NCBI GenBank assembly: GCA_011391405.1
Contig: JAABQQ010000099.1
Span: forward strand, 1-41,933
Direction: 5' to 3'
Length of the DNA: 41,933 nucleotides
From: Gammaproteobacteria bacterium
Lineage (GTDB): Bacteria > Pseudomonadota > Gammaproteobacteria > Steroidobacterales > Steroidobacteraceae
The notes beneath the pieces were generated by a model that saw only the letters and a program-made list of their open reading frames with translations, made no database searches and was not told where the DNA came from. The first letter of the stretch is position 1, and every line of letters begins with the position of its first letter. Of the stretch, positions 35,478 to 41,933 are shown piece by piece. A program made the position numbers and the translations under genes.

Positions 35478-35869
35478 GCAGCACCTCCGAGCGACGCGCC
35501 GAGCACGATCCACAGCACCGCCGTCAGCACGACCGCGCCGATCGCTGCCGCCCAGCCTGACTTGCGCGCGATGGGAAGCTCGAAACCGTAGCCGGCATCC
35601 CAGAAAAGGTGACGGATGCCGTTCAGCAAGTGGTAGCAGAACGAGAACAAACCGCCGATGAGCAGCAGCCTGACGAGCGGCGAACCGATCGTGGCGAGTG
35701 CGGCAGTGTAGCGTTCGGGTCCGGAGGCCGCAGCGACCAGCCAGTAGACAAGCACGAAAAAGCAAAGACTCAGCAGGATGCCCGTGATCCGGTGCAGGAT
35801 CGACAGGGTGTTGGTGTATTGCCAACGGTACTGCATGAACGGGGACAGCGGCCGCTCGGGCTGCGCCAT
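35474..35869 (-). CDS. sdhC: Succinate dehydrogenase cytochrome b556 subunit
   Basis: The 131-residue SdhC starts [20 protein letters not shown], followed by the [12 protein letters not shown] signature of the quinone-site region, three membrane helices, and the heme-ligand histidine in [19 protein letters not shown]. The Pro-Leu-Ser-Pro start is typical. It is the first structural subunit gene, 30 bases after the SDHAF4-like gene. Confidence 0.95.
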   Translation of the reverse strand: MAQPERPLSPFMQYRWQYTNTLSILHRITGILLSLCFFVLVYWLVAAASGPERYTAALATIGSPLVRLLLIGGLFSFCYHLLNGIRHLFWDAGYGFELPIARKSGWAAAIGAVVLTAVLWIVLGASLGGAA

Positions 35870-35899
35870 GACGCTACCTCTCCTCGGGAATCCGGTACG

Positions 35900-36100
35900 C
35901 TAGAAGTCGATGCAGCGCCCCGCTTTCTCCCAGTCCCCGAACCGCGTGGGTTCGGGCCCGTCCCGGCCTCCAATTTCGCGCGGAAGTACCGGCGGCAGCG
36001 GACATGCCTGGGGTTGCGGCCGGACCTCAGGCACAGGAGCCAAAGGCACGGCCGAGGGGTCGATCGGGTGGGCGGTCTGCTCGTCGTGCGAAGGGTTCAT
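35900..36100 (-). CDS. SDHAF4-like (DUF1674) succinate dehydrogenase assembly protein
   Basis: This 66-residue gene is easily missed. Its last 25 residues, starting REIGGRDGPEPTRFGDWEKA and ending CIDF, match the invariant C-terminus of the DUF1674/SDHAF4 family ('GGxxGPEPTRYGDWExxGxxxDF'). In eukaryotes SDHAF4 binds flavinylated SdhA and helps it join SdhB. The N-terminal part is proline-rich and poorly conserved, as expected. Its position, first in the sdhCDAB operon and read in the same direction, strongly supports the assignment. No clear ribosome-binding site precedes the ATG at 36100. It diverges from ygfZ. Confidence 0.82.
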   Translation of the reverse strand: MNPSHDEQTAHPIDPSAVPLAPVPEVRPQPQACPLPPVLPREIGGRDGPEPTRFGDWEKAGRCIDF

Positions 36101-36197
36101 TTCAACCCGCGATCTTGCCAGATGTTGCCTATGTTCTCCACCGAGCGCTTGGGCTATGGTCCAGCCGTACAGGCTGAAATCGATCCCGGGTTGAACG

Positions 36198-37130
36198 ATG
36201 AATGAAGATCCCACACAGGCCCTTCGCACGATACTGCTGCCGAATTTCGGCGTCCTGCGCGTTGGCGGGGCCGATGCCAGGACGTTTTTGCAGGGCCAGT
36301 TCACTAACGACGTGGGCCTGCTGGCAGACGGCCGGACCCAGCTGGCGGCCTGCTGCACCAACCAGGGACGCGTCATTGCACTCGTGCGCTTCCGCCAGAC
36401 CGACGACGCGATTTACGCGCTTTTGCCTGCGGACCTGCTGGGCAAGGTGGCCACGCACCTGCGCAAGTTCGTCCTGCGCTCCAAGGTCGAGATTCTGCAG
36501 GCCGCCGACCTGAACGTCGGCGCGATCCTCACGGGCGACGCGGCCGCCGCGGTCCGGGTACATCGGATGTTCGACGAAACCGCGCTCACGATGTCACCGG
36601 TGCCGCTCGCAGGTTCGACCGAAGTCGTGTCATTTCAGTATGCGCCCGGTCGCGAAGTCGTCGCGGCGCCGCCGGCCGCGTGGCGCTCGATCAGCGGATT
36701 CTCGCTGAGTCAGCCCAGCCTGCGGGGACAAGCCGAGTGGCTCGCGGCCGACGTTGCTGCAGGACTGCCGCACGTGTTCGCGGCCACGTCGGAGCAGTTC
36801 ATCCCGCAGATGCTGAACCTCGACCTGATCGACGGCGTCAGCTTCACCAAAGGCTGCTACGCCGGACAGGAGATCGTCGCACGCACGCATCATCTCGGTC
36901 GCGTGAAGCGACGCACGATGCGTTTTCACCTTGCGGCGAGTGGCGCGGCCCCTGCTACGCTCTCGAAGCTGCTGCTCGACGGCGTCAAGGCGGCGGAAGT
37001 GCTGATGAGCGCGGAGAGCGGTGACGGCATCGAGCTGTTGGCGGTGACGAACCTGGATGCGGCAGGAAAGACGCTCCAGCTGGAGGATGGACGCAGCGCC
37101 GTACCGCGTGCGTTGCCGTACAGCTTGTAG
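36198..37130 (+). CDS. ygfZ: tRNA-modifying/iron-sulfur repair protein YgfZ
   Basis: YgfZ is a folate-binding GcvT-like protein that supports certain iron-sulfur enzymes, including MiaB and succinate dehydrogenase. The 310-residue product includes AFLQGQFTNDV-type sequence (TFLQGQFTNDVGLLADGRTQ), CCTNQGRVIALVRF and the signature KGCYAGQEIVARTHHLGRVK with its conserved cysteine near residue 219. It is divergent from the complex II operon with a 97-base spacer after the SDHAF4-like gene. In E. coli ygfZ is divergent from sdhE-ygfX; here the sdh genes sit between them. Confidence 0.94.
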   Translation: MNEDPTQALRTILLPNFGVLRVGGADARTFLQGQFTNDVGLLADGRTQLAACCTNQGRVIALVRFRQTDDAIYALLPADLLGKVATHLRKFVLRSKVEILQAADLNVGAILTGDAAAAVRVHRMFDETALTMSPVPLAGSTEVVSFQYAPGREVVAAPPAAWRSISGFSLSQPSLRGQAEWLAADVAAGLPHVFAATSEQFIPQMLNLDLIDGVSFTKGCYAGQEIVARTHHLGRVKRRTMRFHLAASGAAPATLSKLLLDGVKAAEVLMSAESGDGIELLAVTNLDAAGKTLQLEDGRSAVPRALPYSL

Positions 37131-37271
37131 GGCAGGAAGGGCAGGAAGGCCCGGAAGGTCAGGAAGGTCAGGAAGGTCAGGAAGGTCAGGAAGGTCAGGA
37201 AGTGGAGGAAGATTCCTAACCTTCCGGGCCTTCCGGGCCTTCCTGCCCTTCCTCCCCTTCCCCCCCCTTCC
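37131..37271. repeat. 9-base minisatellite inside a purine/pyrimidine palindrome
   Basis: Five perfect tandem copies of GGAAGGTCA occupy 37153-37197, with degenerate copies on either side (GGCAGGAAGG before, GGAAGTGGAG after). A 25-base arm at 37134-37158 (AGGAAGGGCAGG... CCGGAAGG) is perfectly complementary to 37229-37253. The strand is almost all purine up to 37212 and almost all pyrimidine from 37213 to 37271, ending in a C-run and the lysS stop. It lies between convergent ygfZ and lysS, so a bidirectional terminator role is likely; a mirror-like purine tract could also form unusual DNA structures. No coding function. Confidence 0.85.
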
Positions 37272-38783
37272 TCACTCCGGCTTCATGTGCGGGAACAGCA
37301 GCACGTCCCGGATCGACGGCGAGTTCGTGAACAACATCACCATGCGATCGACGCCGATGCCGAGCCCGGCCGTCGGCGGCATGCCGTACTCAAGCGCACG
37401 CACGTAGTCGGCGTCGTAGAACATCGCCTCCTCGTCGCCGCCACTTTTGCGTGCCACCTGTTCGCGGAAACGCGCGGCCTGATCTTCCGCGTCGTTGAGC
37501 TCAGAGAACCCGTTGGCGATCTCGCGGCCGCCGACGAAGAATTCGAAACGGTCCGTAAGGAACGGATCGGAATCGTTGCGGCGAGCGAGCGGCGAAACTT
37601 CGGCCGGGTACGCGTAAACGAACGTCGGCTGCAGCAGCCGGTGTTCCGCCGTCTTCTCGAAAATTTCGATCTGCAGCTTGCCAGCGCCGTCTTCCGGCTT
37701 GACCGGAATGTGCAGCTTCGCACATTCACCACGAAGGTACTCAACGTCGCGCAGACGCACACGGTCGATGCCCGGGGTGAAATGCACGACGAGGTCCTCA
37801 ATCGTCACCCGGCGGAAGGCCGAGCCGAAATCGAACGTCTCGCCCTGGTACTCCACCTTGCGGGTGCCGCAGACCATGTCCGCGATGCCCTGGAACATCC
37901 GCTCCACCATGTCCATCAAGTCGCGGTAGTCGGCGTAGGCCTGGTACAGCTCCAGCATCGTGAACTCAGGATTGTGCCGCGTCGACAGCCCTTCGTTGCG
38001 GAAGTTGCGGTTGATCTCGTACACGCGTTCGAACCCGCCGACGACGAGTCGCTTCAGGTACAGCTCGGGCGCAATGCGCAGGTACATGTCGACGTCGAGC
38101 GCGTTGTGGTGGGTGATGAACGGCTTCGCAACCGCACCGCCCGGAATCACCTGCAGCATCGGCGTTTCGACTTCCATGTAGTCGAGCGCGTCGAGGAAGC
38201 GGCGCAGGTACTGCACGATGCTCGTGCGCGTGCGGAACACCTCGCGGCTCTCGTCGCTGACGATCAGGTCGACGTAACGCTGCCGATAGCGCTGCTCCAC
38301 GTCCGCCAGCCCGTGCCACTTGTCCGGTAGCGGGCGCAGCGACTTCACCAGCAGGCGCAGCCTCTCGACCTTGACCGACAGCTCACCAGTGCGCGTCTTG
38401 AACAGCGTGCCTTCGGCGCCGACGATGTCGCCGACGTCCCAGCCCTTGAACTCGTCGTAGGTTTCGCCGAGCGCGGTCTGCTGCAGGAACAACTGGATCG
38501 AACCGCTGCGATCGGCAATCCTGGCGAAAGAGGCCTTGCCCATGATGCGCTTCGCCATCATGCGGCCGGCCACCGTCACGCGCGTCGGGTGCGCGTCGAA
38601 CCATTCGGTCGTGCGGTCGCCATAACCCGTGTGCAGCTCGTCGGCCGAGGCATCGCGCCGGAAATCGTTCGGAAACGCCGGGCCCTTTTCGCGCAGGCGC
38701 GCGAGCTTCGCCTTGCGCTCGGCGATCAGATGGTTTTCGTCACCGTCGGTGACCTTCGGAGACGTGCGATTTTCGTCAGACAT
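37272..38783 (-). CDS. lysS: Lysine--tRNA ligase, class II
   Basis: LysS charges tRNA-Lys. The 503-residue protein has the OB-fold anticodon domain (residues 60-165, [20 protein letters not shown]) and the class II core: motif 2 [20 protein letters not shown], and motif 3 [20 protein letters not shown] near the end. The start is ATG at 38783 ([11 protein letters not shown]), preceded by AGGG at suitable spacing; a GTG 12 bases upstream is less likely. The prfB-lysS order is as in E. coli, but here a 132-base spacer with a large repeat hairpin separates them. Confidence 0.97.
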   Translation of the reverse strand: MSDENRTSPKVTDGDENHLIAERKAKLARLREKGPAFPNDFRRDASADELHTGYGDRTTEWFDAHPTRVTVAGRMMAKRIMGKASFARIADRSGSIQLFLQQTALGETYDEFKGWDVGDIVGAEGTLFKTRTGELSVKVERLRLLVKSLRPLPDKWHGLADVEQRYRQRYVDLIVSDESREVFRTRTSIVQYLRRFLDALDYMEVETPMLQVIPGGAVAKPFITHHNALDVDMYLRIAPELYLKRLVVGGFERVYEINRNFRNEGLSTRHNPEFTMLELYQAYADYRDLMDMVERMFQGIADMVCGTRKVEYQGETFDFGSAFRRVTIEDLVVHFTPGIDRVRLRDVEYLRGECAKLHIPVKPEDGAGKLQIEIFEKTAEHRLLQPTFVYAYPAEVSPLARRNDSDPFLTDRFEFFVGGREIANGFSELNDAEDQAARFREQVARKSGGDEEAMFYDADYVRALEYGMPPTAGLGIGVDRMVMLFTNSPSIRDVLLFPHMKPE

Positions 38784-38801
38784 TCGTGCCCTCACATGCG
38801 A

Positions 38802-38912
38802 GGGGTTAGGGGACAGGGGTTAGGGGTTAGTCGAAAGCGCCTGCGGCGCCTGGAACCAGCTTCGCGCGGATGCGCGTTTCCGACTAACCCCTAACCCCTA
38901 TCCCCTTACCCC
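38802..38912. repeat. TTAGGGG telomere-like repeat, copy 3: long inverted repeat between prfB and lysS
   Basis: A 32-base arm at 38802-38833 (GGGGTTAGGGGACAGGGG then TTAGGGGTTAGTCG) is complementary to 38881-38912 with only two mismatches, enclosing a 47-base GC-rich loop. The first arm has four GGGG tracts separated by TTA/ACA/TTA and could form a G-quadruplex on the plus strand. It lies within the prfB-lysS operon, where a transcribed hairpin of this size may attenuate or terminate. Confidence 0.88.
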
Positions 38913-38915
38913 TTC

Positions 38916-40011
38916 CTACAGCCCTTGCTTCAAGCTTTCTTCGAGGAACGGATTCAGGTCTCCGTCGAGGACCGCAGTGGTGTTGCCGATTTCGACGCCG
39001 GTGCGGAGGTCCTTGATGCGCGACTGGTCCAGCACGTACGAACGGATCTGGTTGCCCCAGCTCACGTCCGACTTCGAGTCCTCGAGCACCTTCGCCGCGG
39101 CGTTACGCTTGTTGACCTCGAGTTCGTACAACTTGGCCTTCAACATCTTCATCGCCGTCGACCGGTTCTTGTGCTGGCTGCGCTCGCTCTGGCACGCCAC
39201 CACGATGCCCGACGGCATGTGCCGGATGCGCACCGCCGATTCGGTCTTGTTCACGTGCTGGCCGCCCGCGCCGCTCGAACGGTAGACGTCGGTCTCGAGG
39301 TCGGCTGGATTGATGTCGATGGCGATGTCGTCGTCGACCTCGGGTGAGATGAATACCGACGCGAACGACGTGTGGCGCCGCGCGTTGGAATCGAACGGGC
39401 TCTTGCGCACCAGGCGATGCACGCCCGTTTCGGTGCGCAGCCAGCCGTAGGCATACTCGCCCTCGAACTTGATCGTTGCGCTCTTGATGCCGGCGACTTC
39501 ACCACCGTTGGCGTCGACCACCTCGGTCTTGAATCCGTTCTTGTCGCCCCAGCGCAGGTACATGCGCATCAGCATGTTGGCCCAGTCCTGGGCCTCGGTG
39601 CCGCCCGCGCCCGCCTGGATGTCGAGGAACGCGTTGTGCGAGTCCATCTCGCCCGGGAACATGCGCTTGAACTCGAGCTTCGCGAGCTGCGCGTCGATGC
39701 CACCGAGGTCCTGTTCGACGGAGTGGACCATCCCCTCATCGGCGTCGGCTTCGGCCATGTCGAGCAATTCGGCCGCCTCGTCGAGACTACCTGTCATCTT
39801 GTCGAGCGTGGCAACCACCCCGTCGAGCTTGCCCCGCTCGCGGCCGAGTTCCTGTGCGCGCTCCGGGTTCTGCCAGACGGCCGGGTCTTCGAGCTCCCGC
39901 AGGACTTCCGTCAGCCGCTCAGCCTTGCCTGCATAGTCAAAGGTACCCCCTGAGCGCATCGGTGCGCTGCTTGAGTTCTTCGATCTGGCGGCGTATCGGG
40001 TTGATTTCCAT
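38916..40011 (-). CDS. prfB: Peptide chain release factor 2, with programmed +1 frameshift
   Basis: RF2 ends translation at UGA and UAA. The gene is in two frames: an ATG at 40011 opens [24 protein letters not shown] and stops at TGA (codon 25, 39937-39939); after a +1 shift at CTT-TGA-C the second frame continues [17 protein letters not shown] to give 364 residues, matching E. coli RF2 (365). The remainder has the RF2 anticodon-like SPF motif ([14 protein letters not shown]) and the catalytic [19 protein letters not shown]. The in-frame stop is autoregulatory, not a defect. Confidence 0.96.
39936..39951 (-). promoter_or_regulatory. prfB programmed frameshift site
   Basis: On the minus strand the site is AGGGGGTACCTTTGAC: an internal Shine-Dalgarno-like AGGGGG three bases before the slippery CTT, then TGA and C. 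This is the standard RF2 autoregulation signal: when RF2 is scarce, ribosomes shift +1 from CTT to TTT and read GAC. Confidence 0.95.
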
Positions 40012-40048
40012 ACGAAAAAAGTCACGGGAGAAAGCAACGGGTAGAACG

Positions 40049-40060
40049 GATAATTCTAGC
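40049..40060 (-). promoter_or_regulatory. Candidate extended -10 promoter element for prfB
   Basis: On the minus strand ATGCTAGAATTATC holds an extended -10 (TGC-TAGAAT, hexamer at 40053-40058), 42 bases before the prfB start, in the 71-base recJ-prfB spacer. The core GCTAGAATTATC is identical to the element upstream of mfd. No clear -35 is present, as is allowed for extended -10 promoters. Confidence 0.45.
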
Positions 40061-40082
40061 ATTTCCGGCCCGCGACTAGCTG

Positions 40083-41822
40083 CTAGAGCTTCCCGACCCA
40101 CTCCGTCACGAGCTGCAATCTGCGCGTACCCGTGTATTCGTCGACGCCCGTGCGGTACGCCGCCAGCACGCGGTCATTCGCCCGGATTTCCGGCGCATCG
40201 GCGCCGTCGAGGTACCTGAAGGCAATCGCATCGACAACTTCGCCGGAAGCCGCCCGCAGCTTCAGTTTGAGATGGCGGTTGCCAACCACCCGCGTGTCGG
40301 CTACGCCGAAGACCCCATCGAACATCGGTTCCGGGAATCCCGAGCCCCAGGGCCCGCCTTCACGCAGCGCCTCAGCGGTTGCGACGTTGAACTCGCCGGC
40401 CAGCAGTTCGCCGTCGGTGTGCAGGTGCCCGGCGAGCGTATCTTCGTCGATCCAGCGTTCGACTTCGTGCGCGAACTCGGTTTCAAAGAAAGGCAGGCTC
40501 GCTTCACGCAGCGTGAGCCCGGCCGCCATCGCGTGGCCACCGAATTTGTCGACGAGTCCGGGCGTGCGCGTGGCGATCGCATCGAGTACGTCGCGCACGT
40601 GAACCCCGGGCACCGATCGCGCCGAGCCCTTGATCCAGCCTGCCTCCGACCGCGCGAAGGCGATCACTGGCCGATGCAGACGCTCCTTCACGCGCGAGGC
40701 GACGAGCCCGATCACGCCCTGGTGCCAACCCTCGTCGTAAACACAGACTCCGGCCGGTACGTGACCCTCGAGCAACGCGATGCGCGCGTCGATCAGCGAC
40801 AAGGCCTCGAGCTGCATCTTCGCCTCGAGTTCCTTGCGGTCGGTGTTGAGCCGAGCCAGGTCCAGCGCCAGGGACCGCGCTTGCGTCGGATCGTCGGCGA
40901 GCAGGCAGCGAATGCCACGCGTCATGTCGTCGAGGCGACCGGCTGCGTTGAGCCGCGGACCCGCCTGGAAACCGAGGTCCTGCCCGGTCACGCCGACAAG
41001 CGTCCGGCCCGACGCCTCGAGCAATTCCCGCAGTCCCGCGACGCAGCGACCGCGACGGATGCGCTGCAACCCCTGCGCGACGAGCACGCGATTGTTGAGG
41101 TCAAGTGTCACGACGTCGGCCACCGTGCCGAGCGCGACGAGGTCGAGCAGGCGTGCCGGATTCGTGTCGACACCCACCGGCAGCGCATCGCGCTTGCGCA
41201 GTTCATGGGTCAGTGCGGCCATCACGTAGAAGGCCACGCCCACGCCAGCCAGCGACTTCGAGGCGAAGCGGTTGCCGGGAGTGTTGGGGTTCACGATGCA
41301 GGCAGCGGCCGGCAGCTCGCGCCCCGGCAGGTGATGATCGGTCACGAGCACGTCGATGCCGTGACGTCGCGCCTCCTCGACCCCGTCGAGCGACGAGATG
41401 CCGTTGTCCACGGTCACGATGAGACCGGGTTTGCGCTCGGTCGCGACCCGCACGATTTCCGGCGTAAGGCCGTAACCGAACCGGAACCGATCGGGCACCA
41501 GGAAATCCGGTTGCTCGAAGCCGAGCGCCGTGAATTGCCGCATCATCAGCGCGGTGCTCGTCGCGCCGTCCGCGTCAAAATCGCCAACGACCAGTACCCG
41601 CCTGCGCGTGCGCAGAGCCGAGGCCAGCAAGTCGGCCGCGCTCTCCGCGCCGTCGAGCGTGCTGACCGGCAGCAACTGGTCGAGCCGCAGCGCAAGCTCA
41701 TCGGGCCCGGTGATCGGTCGCGCACCGTAAACGCGACGCAGCACGGGATGCAGCGTCGCCGGCAAAGTTGCCTGCAACTCGGCGCTGGAGTCGCGCCGCA
41801 GAATTCGGCGTACCGACGTCAT
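40083..41822 (-). CDS. recJ: Single-stranded-DNA-specific exonuclease RecJ
   Basis: RecJ is a 5'-3' single-strand exonuclease in recombination and mismatch repair. The 579-residue protein has the DHH-family motifs: D81, D83 and D85 in VVGDFDADGATS, D139 in VTVDNGISSLDG, the D162-H163-H164 motif in LVTDHHLPG, GPRLNAAGRLDD, and the DHHA1 motif KFGGHAMAAGLTL, followed by the OB-type C-terminal domain. I start it at ATG 41822, which forms an ATGA overlap with an upstream frame; a GTG at 41831 is an alternative. recJ-prfB-lysS order is typical. Confidence 0.95.
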   Translation of the reverse strand: MTSVRRILRRDSSAELQATLPATLHPVLRRVYGARPITGPDELALRLDQLLPVSTLDGAESAADLLASALRTRRRVLVVGDFDADGATSTALMMRQFTALGFEQPDFLVPDRFRFGYGLTPEIVRVATERKPGLIVTVDNGISSLDGVEEARRHGIDVLVTDHHLPGRELPAAACIVNPNTPGNRFASKSLAGVGVAFYVMAALTHELRKRDALPVGVDTNPARLLDLVALGTVADVVTLDLNNRVLVAQGLQRIRRGRCVAGLRELLEASGRTLVGVTGQDLGFQAGPRLNAAGRLDDMTRGIRCLLADDPTQARSLALDLARLNTDRKELEAKMQLEALSLIDARIALLEGHVPAGVCVYDEGWHQGVIGLVASRVKERLHRPVIAFARSEAGWIKGSARSVPGVHVRDVLDAIATRTPGLVDKFGGHAMAAGLTLREASLPFFETEFAHEVERWIDEDTLAGHLHTDGELLAGEFNVATAEALREGGPWGSGFPEPMFDGVFGVADTRVVGNRHLKLKLRAASGEVVDAIAFRYLDGADAPEIRANDRVLAAYRTGVDEYTGTRRLQLVTEWVGKL

Positions 41823-41933
41823 GTAAGCCACCGCGATACGGCGACCGGCCGGCGCCAGAATCGGAACCGAGCGGACGAGTCGATATGCAACGTCGTGCTG
41901 CCAACCAGCAAGGTGAGGCTCTGCATCCTGCCA
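41819..41933 (-). CDS. 3' end of an unidentified upstream gene
   Basis: A minus-strand frame open from the window edge ends in TGA at 41819-41821, overlapping the recJ ATG by 4 bases. About 80% of its third codon positions are G or C, like the real genes nearby, against about 60% in the frame continuous with recJ. The 37 residues end VAVSRWLT and include SLTLLVGSTTLHIDSSARFR. This resembles the C-terminus of phosphoglycerate-mutase-like proteins sometimes found before recJ, but the fragment is too short to be sure. Confidence 0.4.
   Translation of the reverse strand, partial: GRMQSLTLLVGSTTLHIDSSARFRFWRRPVAVSRWLT

Noticed and set aside
35910..36194. A 94-codon plus-strand frame between sdhC and ygfZ
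   Set aside because: It is opposite the SDHAF4-like gene, whose conserved C-terminus decides the strand; the plus-strand translation has no recognisable features.
37153..37197. Five tandem 9-base repeats considered as a CRISPR array
   Set aside because: The repeats are directly adjacent with no spacers, are far too short, and there are no cas genes nearby.
39937..39939. In-frame TGA at codon 25 of prfB considered as a disruption
   Set aside because: It is the conserved programmed +1 frameshift of RF2, with AGGGGG, CTT, TGA and C in the standard order.

Overview
This window is a high-GC stretch of a gammaproteobacterial chromosome made almost entirely of conserved housekeeping genes, with a third codon position rich in G/C. 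The combination of rpoE-rseABC leading into lepA-lepB-rnc-era-recO-pdxJ-acpS, the pairing of ygfZ with sdhE/ygfX, a lolCDE set, an exbBD-msbA-lpxK-kdsB block and RNase/modification genes such as rluF and rlmD is typical of Gammaproteobacteria. The G-rich TTAGGGG-type intergenic repeats fit a Xanthomonadales/Nevskiales-like lineage, but that placement is inference. I see no tRNA or rRNA gene, phage, integrase, CRISPR array or intact insertion sequence.

Layout. Positions 1-2713 hold the end of a PQQ-type sugar dehydrogenase gene, a convergent acetyltransferase-phosphatase fusion, and yciH-rluF. From 13.6 kb back to 2.7 kb (minus strand) lies an envelope block: lolC-lolE-lolD, comEC, exbB-exbD, msbA, lpxK, a Trm112-family gene, kdsB and a small lipid-A-synthase-N-domain protein. 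lpxK carries an in-frame TAA stop at 4399-4401. From 13.8 to 17.7 kb on the plus strand are a small secreted protein and mfd. A 274-base nested palindrome (17700-17973) separates mfd from the next block.

From 36.1 kb back to 18 kb (minus strand) runs a nearly unbroken chain with many 4-base ATGA overlaps: an SDHAF4-like gene, sdhC-sdhD-sdhA-sdhB, sdhE, ygfX/cptA, rpoE-rseA-rseB-rseC, a glutaredoxin-like gene, lepA, lepB, a DUF4845 gene, rnc, era, recO, pdxJ, acpS, a 3'-5' exonuclease, rlmD, nagZ and a PAS/degenerate-GGDEF protein. ygfZ diverges from the complex II genes at 36.2 kb. Thus succinate dehydrogenase is surrounded by genes for its own maturation (SDHAF4-like, SdhE, YgfZ). The last part (37.3-41.9 kb, minus strand) is recJ-prfB-lysS, where prfB has the classical programmed +1 frameshift.

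The unusual content is in the non-coding DNA and in two genes. Three intergenic sites share a telomere-like TTAGGGG/CCCCTAA repeat; a fourth site, between ygfZ and lysS, is a 9-base minisatellite set in a purine/pyrimidine palindrome; the mfd 3' flank is a MITE-like or structured-RNA-like element bounded by CTAG. The lpxK nonsense codon and the acetyltransferase-phosphatase fusion are the main protein-level surprises. No clearly new multi-gene system (defence, biosynthetic or mobile) is visible.
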